Shown: positions 1 through 5,936 of the stretch, one piece after another | How the letters are laid out: each line of letters opens with the position of its first letter | How positions within the stretch are numbered: position 1 is the stretch's first letter | Position numbers and translations under genes: made by a program | Notes under the pieces: model-generated | The model's input: only the letters and a program-made list of their open reading frames with translations | The model's database searches: none | What the model was told of the DNA's origin: nothing | Source: Phycisphaera sp. | GTDB taxonomy: Bacteria; Planctomycetota; Phycisphaerae; Phycisphaerales; Phycisphaeraceae | Direction: 5' to 3' | Assembly: GCA_029287335.1 (NCBI GenBank) | Contig: JARFRI010000082.1 | Coordinates: forward strand, 1 to 6,260 | DNA length: 6,260 nt

Positions 1-159
1 GCTCAAAGACAGACTTGATTGCTGACAAAAACAACAACTTTGTCCAAATAACATCGTTCAACCCTGATGGCATGCATGAATAAACGGCGACACCAGGCAA
101 CGTCTAAGACACTGCTGTGCCGCCGATCCAATGCGCTAAACATGCGGCGTTCGGTCAAT
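1..159. other. Non-coding stretch at left edge
   Basis: No convincing coding frame, RNA gene or repeat is visible here. The stretch looks more AT-rich than the rest of the window, especially the first 60 bases, as is usual for intergenic DNA. It lies beyond the terminator of the leftward genes, so it probably belongs to the regulatory or 3' region of a neighbour outside the window. Confidence 0.5.
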
Positions 160-184
160 AAAAAAACCCCGCCTTGCGGCGGGG
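160..184 (-). terminator. Rho-independent terminator of the leftward gene block
   Basis: Read on the minus strand, a GC-only 7-bp stem (CCCCGCC / GGCGGGG, plus-strand 167-173 and 178-184) with a 4-nt loop is followed directly by seven U residues (plus-strand A run 160-166). This is a textbook intrinsic terminator. It lies about 50 bp past the stop codon of the cytochrome b562-like gene, so it ends transcription of that gene and probably of the whole leftward block. There is no matching T run on the other side, so it should work in one direction only. Confidence 0.92.
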
Positions 185-237
185 CTGTTAGGTCTGAGTT
201 GAGGAAATTGCGTCGAGCTTAACTAAGCCATGCGGGC

Positions 238-684
238 TTATTCTTCGGGGATGAACAGCTCGTGGCCTTCGCCTTTGACCGAGTTGGCTTCCAAGACGTA
301 ATCCTTGAGCTTGTCGTTGTCGCCAGCGAGCGCCGCGTTCTCGGCGTTAGCGAGCGAGACGATCAGCTTGTTCATGATCACGCGGTAGGAGGTTTTCAGG
401 TCGTCGGTTGAGGCGGTCGCGGGAAGATAAGCCTTGGCATCGACAGACGCCTTGATCATGGTCGCCAGTTTCTCGGCGGTGTCGGCGTTCATGTCGGGCT
501 TGCTCATCTGGCGACGGACCTCGCGGTAAGTCCCGCCGAGCGTCTCCATCGCTTCGTGGATGACTTTCTGGCCTTCTTTACCGCCATGGTCGTCCGCAGA
601 GACGGGCTGCTGGGTGGGAAGCAGGGCGATCGTAAACGCGGCGATCAGCGCGGCGGCGAGGACATATAGGGACGAACGTTTCAT
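238..684 (-). CDS. Cytochrome b562-like periplasmic four-helix protein
   Basis: A 148-residue exported protein. Residues 1-30 form a Sec signal peptide (positive MKRSS start, hydrophobic core about 6-21, likely cleavage after VSA30). The mature part is helical throughout and can be matched by eye to E. coli cytochrome b562. The segment HEAMETL aligns with NMETL, placing Met46 at the axial Met7 ligand. The C-terminal GEGHELF aligns with the AYHQKY region, placing His141 at the axial His102 ligand. No CxxCH motif is present, so heme would be bound non-covalently rather than as in cytochrome c'. The family is thought to carry electrons in the periplasm, but the physiological partner is generally unknown. 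The ATG at 684 is chosen because GGAG lies 8 nt upstream and the signal peptide starts there; a longer frame reaching 759 adds no signal-like sequence. It is last in the leftward block, 86 bp after the symporter gene and followed by a terminator. Heme binding is inferred, not shown. Confidence 0.8.
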   Translation of the reverse strand: MKRSSLYVLAAALIAAFTIALLPTQQPVSADDHGGKEGQKVIHEAMETLGGTYREVRRQMSKPDMNADTAEKLATMIKASVDAKAYLPATASTDDLKTSYRVIMNKLIVSLANAENAALAGDNDKLKDYVLEANSVKGEGHELFIPEE

Positions 685-692
685 CTGGTTAA

Positions 693-696
693 CTCC
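693..696 (-). promoter_or_regulatory. Shine-Dalgarno site deciding the b562 start
   Basis: GGAG on the minus strand sits 8 nt before the ATG at 684-682. It supports this internal ATG over the upstream in-frame start at 759, which would place 25 extra residues before the signal peptide. Confidence 0.7.
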
Positions 697-770
697 GGTT
701 GGGTAAGTGGGTGCATAAATACTACTGGGGATGATAACGACGTATTCCCGTCCCGCCACTTACAAGCGAC

Positions 771-2288
771 TTATTGACGCGTTTGACCGAGCAGACAGAC
801 CCCAATACTCCCGGCCGTGCCGATCACCATCCAGTACGGCCAGGCGATGCCCAATCCCGCCACCGCGGGCACATATCGCGACGCCGTGATCACCGCCATC
901 CCCATCAAGAGCGCCGCGATGACGCTGATCGTGCTGCCGCGCCCGGTCAGCAAGACGCAGAGAAACACGCCCATCAGCCCGGCATAGGCAAACGTCATGA
1001 CGCCCAACGCGAACGGGATCAGCGTGTCCGTCTTCTCGTCGTACAGCGCGACCATACCGATCGCCGACCCGGTCAGCAGCACGCCCATCGCCAAGACGAG
1101 CAGCCGACGCAGCCAACTACTTCCCGACGTATCAGCGTCATCCGCGCCTGTCCTGCGCCGACGCATCGGGCCAAGGATGTCCGACGACATACTCGACGCC
1201 ATCGCGTTGATGACCGAGTCGAGGCTGCTCATCGCCGCCGCAAACAACCCCGCCAGCGCCAGGCCACGCACCCCCATCGGTAGCTCGTGCAACAAGTACT
1301 GCGGATAGACCTTCCGCGCATCATCGATCACGTAGGCTGGCGATGCGTCGCCCATCAGGTCCGGCCGACTGTAGAAAACATAAAGCAGCAGGCCCGCGAG
1401 CATGAACAACACCGTGATCGGCACCGAGATCAAGATCGCTCCAAACAGCGAACCGATGCTCTGCTTAAGTGATTTGCATGTCAGCAGGCGCTGGGCCATA
1501 TCTTGATCCGCGCCGAACGCCGCGGCGTAAAACACCGTCAATGCCAACGCCGCCAACAAAGTGCTGTCTTTCGATCGGTCGCCCGATGGATCAAACACGA
1601 CGTGCTTTTGCTCGTCTTGGATCACCTGGGCGATCTCGCCGACCGAAAGGGGGATCGCCTGCAAAAGCAATACAATCGAAACGATGACCGCGCCGACGAC
1701 AATGATGAGTTGCAGCGTATCGGTCCAGATGACGGCCTTGATCCCGCCCAGTGCGGTGTACAGCGTGCCAACAACGCCGAAGAGGATGATCGCGGTGATC
1801 AGGTTTTGCGGCTCAATGTTGTCGTAGAGGATGAGCGAGAACGCGGTGCCCGCGATGAAGAGGCGGGCGCCTGAGGCGAGCAGCCGACCCAGTAAGAACA
1901 TCGCGCTCGCGGCCGTCGCCGCGCCTGGGCCGATGCGCTCGCCAAGGTAGCCATACACGGTGATACTGCCGGCACGATAGAGCGCAGGCAAGAACAACGC
2001 CGCGACCAGCAGCGCCGCGAGCAGCTTAGAAAACTCGTGAACCAATAGCGTGAGGTCGCCGGTGAAGGATGCCTGCGGGTAGCCGATGAATGTCGCCGCG
2101 CTAAGCGTCGTCGCGGCGAAGGACATCGCCACCGCCCACGCGGGCATCTTGCGCCCACCAAGGAAGAAACCCTTCTCGTCGTTGGTGCCCCGTCTAGCCA
2201 TCGCACCGATCGCAATGATCAGCGCGAAGTAGCCCGAAAGGATCAGCCAGTCCAGTAGAGCGAGTTGGCTGTCAAATAGGTCGGGCAT
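771..2288 (-). CDS. Sodium:solute symporter, SSS family
   Basis: A 505-residue inner-membrane protein with about 13 hydrophobic segments, the normal size and topology for the SSS (PutP/SGLT/NanT-type, LeuT-fold) family, which imports a solute using the Na+ gradient. Family landmarks are the FFLGGRKMPAW segment before the second helix (41-51), GGIKAVIWTDTLQ (181-193), DQDMAQRLL (261-269), and GLALAGLFAAAMSSLDS (342-358). Ala351, Ser354 and Ser355 align with the Na2-site residues Ala361, Ser364 and Ser365 of vSGLT, so sodium coupling is probably intact. A charged cytoplasmic loop rich in Arg, then Asp, Gly and Ser lies at about 375-392. The ATG at 2288 gives the usual family N-terminus; an in-frame extension to 2348 would run into the lipoprotein gene and adds nothing family-like. 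There is no strong Shine-Dalgarno, but the gene begins 11 bp after the lipoprotein stop, so translational coupling is likely. The substrate (sugar, sialic acid, amino acid or carboxylate) cannot be deduced. Confidence 0.92.
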   Translation of the reverse strand: MPDLFDSQLALLDWLILSGYFALIIAIGAMARRGTNDEKGFFLGGRKMPAWAVAMSFAATTLSAATFIGYPQASFTGDLTLLVHEFSKLLAALLVAALFLPALYRAGSITVYGYLGERIGPGAATAASAMFLLGRLLASGARLFIAGTAFSLILYDNIEPQNLITAIILFGVVGTLYTALGGIKAVIWTDTLQLIIVVGAVIVSIVLLLQAIPLSVGEIAQVIQDEQKHVVFDPSGDRSKDSTLLAALALTVFYAAAFGADQDMAQRLLTCKSLKQSIGSLFGAILISVPITVLFMLAGLLLYVFYSRPDLMGDASPAYVIDDARKVYPQYLLHELPMGVRGLALAGLFAAAMSSLDSVINAMASSMSSDILGPMRRRRTGADDADTSGSSWLRRLLVLAMGVLLTGSAIGMVALYDEKTDTLIPFALGVMTFAYAGLMGVFLCVLLTGRGSTISVIAALLMGMAVITASRYVPAVAGLGIAWPYWMVIGTAGSIGVCLLGQTRQ

Positions 2289-2299
2289 GGTCGGTCGGT

Positions 2300-2815
2300 T
2301 TAGTCTTCCGCGACAACGAAGAGGTGGTTGCTCGCGGCCTTGGACCACTGCTGGTCTTCTTGTCGGAAGAGTTTGCCGGGGTCCACGATCAGGCCGACGT
2401 CCGGGTCATCGATCGGGCCCAGGTGTCGGATTCGGCAGCGGGCCAGCGAGGGGCGGTCATTGTCCCCGCCCCACTTGACACCGTCGGTCGTAAACGTCTC
2501 GTCGCTCTGCGTATCCCTGAACAGGTTGGCCAACCGGTCATAGCGGACTTCCGCACCAGTCTCCGGCCCGATCAGCAGCAACGCGACCAACATGCCGTGC
2601 TCAGACTTCAACGCGACGCCGTGCGTCTTGGCGAAGTCCATATACAAGCCAGGCTCGGCCCACTTGCTCGCCGGCCCAATCTCAATCGGGTCGGCATCCG
2701 AATCAGACAAGCCCTTTTTCGCCCGGTCCTGCGGGTTGCCCCAGACATCCGACAGATCCCCACAGCCAGGCAGGACGAGCAAGCCAATCAACAGAACTAA
2801 AGAAAGTCGGTACAC
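2300..2815 (-). CDS. Small lipoprotein of unknown function
   Basis: With the GTG start at 2815 this is a 171-residue protein with a compact lipoprotein signal peptide: Arg3, a hydrophobic core (4-15) and the lipobox LPGC with Cys18 as the lipidated residue. Pro before the Gly is uncommon but tolerated in lipoboxes. The mature part has a polar acidic linker (about 19-45), then an alpha/beta-looking domain with a hydrophobic strand (GMLVALLLIGP, 74-84) and a C-terminal strand (HLFVVAE, 164-170). I do not recognise the family. It lies 54 bp after the glycosyltransferase stop and 11 bp before the symporter start, so it is in the same transcription unit and probably faces the periplasm. The start is uncertain: in-frame GTG at 2866 (3 bp after the previous stop) and TTG at 2851 are possible, and none has a strong Shine-Dalgarno. 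I prefer 2815 because it puts the signal peptide at the very N-terminus. The 2866 start gives 188 residues. Confidence 0.72.
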   Translation of the reverse strand: MYRLSLVLLIGLLVLPGCGDLSDVWGNPQDRAKKGLSDSDADPIEIGPASKWAEPGLYMDFAKTHGVALKSEHGMLVALLLIGPETGAEVRYDRLANLFRDTQSDETFTTDGVKWGGDNDRPSLARCRIRHLGPIDDPDVGLIVDPGKLFRQEDQQWSKAASNHLFVVAED

Positions 2816-2869
2816 CGAATCGTTATCGGCTATCCCACGCGCCCGGCTCAAACACGACCCGGCCACGCA

Positions 2870-4330
2870 CTAAACCACCGCGCTGACCAAGCCCTCGTAA
2901 ACCGCTTCGCACTTGGCCGCCGCACCGTCCCACGTCAGCTCGCGCACTTCCATGTCCGCGTGCTTACGCATGGTCTTACTCAGCGGCGGATGCCGAAGTA
3001 CCGCGATGATCTTGTTGGCGATGTCGTGCGTGTCCCAGAAGTCGACCTTCAGTGCGTGTTCGAGCACCTCGCTGACGCCGGACTGCCGAGAGATGATCAC
3101 CGGCACGTCGTGCGCGATCGCCTCGAGCGGCGCGATGCCAAACGGCTCAGATACCGAGGGCATCACGTACACGTCCGCCATCTCGTAGACGCGATCGACA
3201 TCTTCGCGGCGCAGGAAGCCGGTGAACGTGATCTTGCTGCCGATGCCCGCCTTGGCCGCTTGCTCGATGGTGCGCTCAATCTGATCGCCCGAGCCGGCGA
3301 CGACGAACTTCACGTTGTCCATCTTCTCGAGCACCTTCTTCGCCGCCGCGATGAAGTACTCCGGGCCTTTCTGCATCGTCACCCGGCCAAGATACAGCAC
3401 GACTTTCTCGTTCTTCTTGATCCCGGCAGGCGGGGTCAAAGGCGTGGTCTTTTCGACACCGTTCTTAATGGTCTGCTCGACGCCGTTGTAGACGACATCA
3501 CACTTAGCCTTGTCGAGCCCAAAGCGATTGATCAGGATCTTCCGCGTGAACTCACTGACCGCGATGACACGATCGGCCGACAACACGCCACGCTTTTCAT
3601 ACTCCGCGATCTGCAGGTTCGCGCCCTCACCCGCCCGGTCGTACTCCGTCGAGTGGACGTGTGCGATCCATGGCTTTCCCGTCGCTTGTGACAACGCCTG
3701 TGCCGCGGGAAACGTCAGCCAGTCGTGTGCGTGGATGACGTCGAAGTCTTGCCCCTTGGCCAGGTCCAGACACAGGTCGGCATAGCGCCGCGTCTCGTTG
3801 AACAGGTCCCCGCCGTAGCCAATGTCCGGTGCCTCGGGCAGTTCATGGGCTTGCTCGGCAGGGGTTGCCACCTCGCCGCCGCTTGTCGGCTCAGCACGCT
3901 CATGCGTTGATGAAGTCGTCGCCTGCACCGGCTTACTATGGATGAATCCGATGCCTTCACTCTTGCGCGTGCCGGTGGATGTGTACTGCAGGCCGCCGCC
4001 GGGGTAGACGCTGGCCATGTGCGAGGGCACCGCCTTGAACACGACATTGCGGAATGCCTCTTTGCCTTTGTCATCGACAGGCGTCGGCTTGAGGTCGGCC
4101 TTAAAGGTGCTGGCCACCGCATGCGGGGCGCGGTCTCCTGCGGCCGCGCGCCGCGATTGCGGTGCCAACATTTTCACATGCGAGGTGTACTCGCTGCCAA
4201 CCTGCTTCGGCAGGACGAAACTGATCTGCGTGCCGCGCGCGGACATGGCCCGGGTCAGCCCGTAGCAGGCTGTGCCCAGTCCCCCGGTGATAAACGGAGG
4301 GAACTCCCATCCAAGCATCAAGACACGCAT
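2870..4330 (-). CDS. Glycogen-synthase-like glycosyltransferase (GT4/GT5 type, GT-B fold)
   Basis: A 486-residue cytoplasmic enzyme with two Rossmann-like domains. The N-terminal half opens with MRVLMLGWEFPPFITGGLG (1-19), the glycogen/starch synthase-like acceptor domain with its Gly-rich nucleotide-sugar loop, and continues with the HAHDWLT motif (200-206) and HVHSTEYDR (225-232). The C-terminal half is a GT group 1 domain: YLGRVTMQKGPEYF (313-326) with Arg316 and Lys321 at the phosphate-binding positions, and EPFGIAPLE (395-403), the E-x7-E motif of retaining enzymes. It should transfer a sugar from a nucleotide-sugar donor to an alpha-glucan or other polysaccharide; donor and acceptor are not decided by sequence. 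Residues about 131-170 are a Ser/Thr/Glu/Pro-rich linker that looks like an insertion. The ATG at 4330 is chosen over the in-frame TTG at 4336 because GAG lies 6 nt upstream. It heads the leftward block. No other glycogen gene is in the window. Confidence 0.9.
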   Translation of the reverse strand: MRVLMLGWEFPPFITGGLGTACYGLTRAMSARGTQISFVLPKQVGSEYTSHVKMLAPQSRRAAAGDRAPHAVASTFKADLKPTPVDDKGKEAFRNVVFKAVPSHMASVYPGGGLQYTSTGTRKSEGIGFIHSKPVQATTSSTHERAEPTSGGEVATPAEQAHELPEAPDIGYGGDLFNETRRYADLCLDLAKGQDFDVIHAHDWLTFPAAQALSQATGKPWIAHVHSTEYDRAGEGANLQIAEYEKRGVLSADRVIAVSEFTRKILINRFGLDKAKCDVVYNGVEQTIKNGVEKTTPLTPPAGIKKNEKVVLYLGRVTMQKGPEYFIAAAKKVLEKMDNVKFVVAGSGDQIERTIEQAAKAGIGSKITFTGFLRREDVDRVYEMADVYVMPSVSEPFGIAPLEAIAHDVPVIISRQSGVSEVLEHALKVDFWDTHDIANKIIAVLRHPPLSKTMRKHADMEVRELTWDGAAAKCEAVYEGLVSAVV

Positions 4331-4345
4331 AGCCAACTCGCTTCA

Positions 4346-4361
4346 GACCGAGTGCTCGGTC
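4346..4361. promoter_or_regulatory. Palindromic candidate operator before the glycosyltransferase gene
   Basis: GACCGAGTGCTCGGTC has two perfect 7-bp arms around a 2-bp centre and ends 15 bp before the ATG at 4330. Size and symmetry resemble operators of dimeric repressors such as the TetR family. If the leader starts near 4493, as the promoter candidate suggests, the site would lie in the 5' leader, where it could act as a roadblock operator or as an RNA hairpin near the ribosome-binding site. No regulator gene is in the window, so the binding protein is unknown. Confidence 0.45.
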
Positions 4362-4499
4362 AACTCCCAAACAGGCAACACAAGCGCAAACGCCGCTGCT
4401 TCACACGCAACCACGATCCGCAATGATTCCAAACAGGCCAAATGTCCAGCCCGCCTAAAGACTGCTGATTGAACAGCACGGCGGAGCCTTCCAGACGAT

Positions 4500-4527
4500 A
4501 AAATAGCAAGCCTTGTGAGCGTTGCAA
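4500..4527 (-). promoter_or_regulatory. Candidate sigma70-type promoter for the leftward block
   Basis: On the minus strand TTGCAA (4527-4522, 4 of 6 matches to TTGACA) is followed after 16 bp by TATTTT (4505-4500, 4 of 6 matches to TATAAT), with TGC just before the -10 making an extended -10 element. Transcription would start near 4493 and leave a leader of about 160 nt before the glycosyltransferase ATG. The call rests on pattern alone. Confidence 0.45.
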
Positions 4528-4643
4528 GGGGTAAAACCCCGAATTCGCTAATTATTTACGCATCACTAACAGCCCAGTGCCTATTTTTAGTGCGTGATTG
4601 CCCTCTGGTGGTGTAAATGGATGCATTTCACTACCCCAAAATC

Positions 4644-4647
4644 AGGA
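4644..4647 (+). promoter_or_regulatory. Shine-Dalgarno site deciding the CDGSH protein start
   Basis: AGGA lies 8 nt before the ATG at 4656. The upstream in-frame ATG at 4617 lacks a comparable site and would add 13 residues that are not part of the domain, so 4656 is preferred. Confidence 0.65.
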
Positions 4648-4655
4648 ATTCCCTT

Positions 4656-4871
4656 ATGCCCCGACTCGTCCAATTTGATGCCAACGGCCCGATCGAGATC
4701 CCCCCGCAAGAAAAATCCGTCTGGATCTGCGGCTGCGGCCTCTCCCAAAACTTCCCCCACTGCGACGGCTCGCACAAAAAGTGTGAACGTGCCGAGCCCG
4801 ACGACCAGAAGGTCTACGTCTACGACGAGAACCGCAAGCGCGTGGTCGAAGAGAAAGACAAGACCAAATGA
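4656..4871 (+). CDS. CDGSH iron-sulfur domain protein
   Basis: A 71-residue protein containing one complete CDGSH motif, [16 protein letters not shown] (25-40). It matches the family signature C-x-C-x2-S/T-x3-P-x-C-D-G-x-H with Cys25, Cys27, Cys36 and His40 as the 3Cys:1His ligands of a 2Fe-2S cluster. The family (mitoNEET-like) uses this redox-active, acid-labile cluster for electron or cluster transfer. There is no membrane anchor, so it should be cytoplasmic. The segment before the motif ([19 protein letters not shown]) is a short beta region typical of stand-alone bacterial members. The C-terminal tail (51-71) is strongly charged. Its stop codon overlaps the start of the DapA-like gene in ATGA, so the two are translated as a coupled pair, which suggests a redox link between them. 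The exact role is unknown. Confidence 0.93.
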   Translation: MPRLVQFDANGPIEIPPQEKSVWICGCGLSQNFPHCDGSHKKCERAEPDDQKVYVYDENRKRVVEEKDKTK

Positions 4872-5833
4872 GCAGCGGAAGTGATGCCCTAAGTGTGACA
4901 CCGATGCCGGTCGTGCCCAAGCGCAAGCCGCTGGGCATGTCTGCCGTGCTTCTGCCGTTCCACGCCGACGGCTCGATCGATTGGCAAGGCTTTGAGGCAC
5001 ACGTCGCGCGGACCGTCGAAGCGGGCCTCGTTCCAGCTGTCAACATGGACACGGGCTACGCGCCGCTGCTCGATGACGCGACGCGCATCGAAGCACTACA
5101 GCGCACGCGCGACACGTGTAGCGGGGCGCGCTACGTCGCCGGGGCGGGTGTGTTCGATACGCCCAGCGACCATTTCAACCCCGGCGTGTACCAGGACCGC
5201 ATCGACGAAGTCCAGCAACACAAGGGCGAGCCGGTCGTGTTCCAGTCCTTTGGCTTAACGCGCCTCGATGACCAACTCATCGGACCCGCCTACGCACAAC
5301 TCGCCAAAGACGCCGACACGTTCATCGCCTTCGAGCTCGGCAAGATGTTTGCGCCCTTCGGCAAAATCTACTCGCTCGACGTCTACAAACAACTGATGCA
5401 ACTACCCAACTGCATCGGCGCGAAACACTCGTCCCTGTCCCGCCAACTCGAGTGGGACCGCCTCGCGCTACGTAACAAAGTCCGCGAAGACTTCCACGTC
5501 TTCACCGGCAACGACCTGGCCATCGACATGATCATGTACGGCAGCGACTACCTGCTGGGCCTGTCCACCTTCGCGCCCGACCTCTTCGCCAAACGCGATG
5601 CGATGTGGGAGCAGGGCGATGCCGCATTCTACGAAGTCAATGACCTGCTCCAATACCTCGGCTTCTTCGCCTTCCGCGACCCCGTCCCCGCCTACAAACA
5701 CAACGCCGCGATGTTCCTCAAGCTCCGAGGCTGGATCGGCTGCGACGACACGCACCCCGACAGCGCCAAGCGACCTGAAAGCGACCGCGAGGTACTCGCA
5801 GAGTTGTTGCCGCGCGTCGAAGCGCTTCTGTAA
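4868..5833 (+). CDS. DapA/NanA-superfamily protein with altered active site
   Basis: A 321-residue TIM-barrel protein of the dihydrodipicolinate synthase / N-acetylneuraminate lyase superfamily. These class I enzymes join or split a keto acid through a lysine Schiff base. The barrel starts at about residue 22 ([18 protein letters not shown]) after a 20-residue extension. GAKHSS (184-189) supplies the Schiff-base Lys186, and [21 protein letters not shown] (211-231) matches the usual sugar- or acid-binding stretch. Other key positions differ by my alignment. The catalytic tyrosine of DapA (Tyr133) aligns with Phe155, the GTTGE loop reads MDTGY (60-64), and the substrate arginine (Arg138) appears replaced. 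It is therefore probably not a true DapA; it may use another substrate or mechanism. The ATG at 4868 overlaps the CDGSH stop by ATGA and has no strong Shine-Dalgarno, consistent with coupling. Downstream ATGs at 4904 and 4937 are less likely. A 103-bp gap with a large inverted repeat follows. Confidence 0.87.
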   Translation: MSSGSDALSVTPMPVVPKRKPLGMSAVLLPFHADGSIDWQGFEAHVARTVEAGLVPAVNMDTGYAPLLDDATRIEALQRTRDTCSGARYVAGAGVFDTPSDHFNPGVYQDRIDEVQQHKGEPVVFQSFGLTRLDDQLIGPAYAQLAKDADTFIAFELGKMFAPFGKIYSLDVYKQLMQLPNCIGAKHSSLSRQLEWDRLALRNKVREDFHVFTGNDLAIDMIMYGSDYLLGLSTFAPDLFAKRDAMWEQGDAAFYEVNDLLQYLGFFAFRDPVPAYKHNAAMFLKLRGWIGCDDTHPDSAKRPESDREVLAELLPRVEALL

Positions 5834-5843
5834 TCAGTCACAT

Positions 5844-5920
5844 CGTTAGCCGGCGGGCTTGTCCCGCCGATCGCTTCGTGACAACGCCTATCATCGGCGG
5901 GACAAGCCCGCCGGCTAACG
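5844..5920. repeat. Nested 28-bp perfect inverted repeat (REP/BIME-like)
   Basis: Positions 5844-5871 and 5893-5920 are exact reverse complements over 28 bp, separated by a 21-bp spacer. Each arm is itself a palindrome: CGGCGGG-cttgt-CCCGCCG at 5851-5869, and its mirror CGGCGGG-acaag-CCCGCCG at 5895-5913. Each small hairpin carries the same CGTTAGC flank, pointing away from the other. Two head-to-head copies of a short GC-rich palindrome with a conserved flank is the layout of REP pairs (BIMEs). No target-site duplication is obvious and no T run follows, so it is not a standard intrinsic terminator. As RNA it could fold into one long hairpin or two small ones, and might protect the 3' end of the upstream message or dampen read-through into the oxidoreductase gene. 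Genome-wide recurrence is inferred, not seen. Confidence 0.85.
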
Positions 5921-5923
5921 CCT

Positions 5924-5927
5924 GGAG
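5924..5927 (+). promoter_or_regulatory. Shine-Dalgarno site of the oxidoreductase gene
   Basis: GGAG lies 9 nt before the ATG at 5937 and just 4 bp after the inverted repeat. A long hairpin formed by that repeat would end right beside this site, so folding could influence ribosome access. Confidence 0.65.
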
Positions 5928-5936
5928 ACGAACCCC

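Larger units (their letters stand above)
4331..4655. other. Divergent intergenic control region
   Basis: This 325-bp gap separates the leftward glycosyltransferase gene from the rightward CDGSH gene, so it must carry promoters for both. It holds a 16-bp palindrome (4346-4361), a candidate leftward promoter (4500-4527), a small GGGGT-aaa-ACCCC hairpin (4528-4540) abutting that promoter's -35 box, and an AT-rich patch (4541-4590). For the rightward operon a TATTTT (4582-4587) could be a -10 box, but I find no good -35 in front of it. Short inverted hexamers CACTAA/TTAGTG (4564-4569 and 4587-4592) flank the same spot. No gene is seen inside. Confidence 0.6.

Noticed and set aside
224..240. Small hairpin TAAGCC-atgcg-GGCTTA over the b562 stop codon
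   Set aside because: The stem is only 6 bp and no U tract follows; the strong terminator at 160-184 already accounts for the end of transcription.
685..770. Separate promoter for the b562-like gene
   Set aside because: No -35/-10 pair with acceptable spacing is visible on the minus strand, so I do not annotate one, though cotranscription is not proved.
774..1874. Several plus-strand open frames opposite the symporter gene
   Set aside because: They are rich in Arg, Asp, His and Gln with no domain, and mirror the codon pattern of the symporter on the other strand. The symporter has unmistakable family motifs, so these are shadows.
2960..4426. Long plus-strand frames opposite the glycosyltransferase gene
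   Set aside because: They lack any recognisable motif and are explained by high GC and the codon bias of the real gene on the minus strand.
4528..4540. GGGGT-aaa-ACCCC hairpin as a terminator
   Set aside because: The stem is only 5 bp with a 3-nt loop and no T run follows on either strand. It may be a minor regulatory element at most.
4617..4655. Upstream ATG for the CDGSH protein at 4617
   Set aside because: The added residues are not domain-like and no good ribosome-binding site precedes it, whereas AGGA is well placed before the ATG at 4656.
5844..5920. CRISPR array or simple intrinsic terminator
   Set aside because: There are only two copies, in opposite orientation, with one spacer-like gap, so not CRISPR. 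No T run follows either side, so it does not fit a standard intrinsic terminator.
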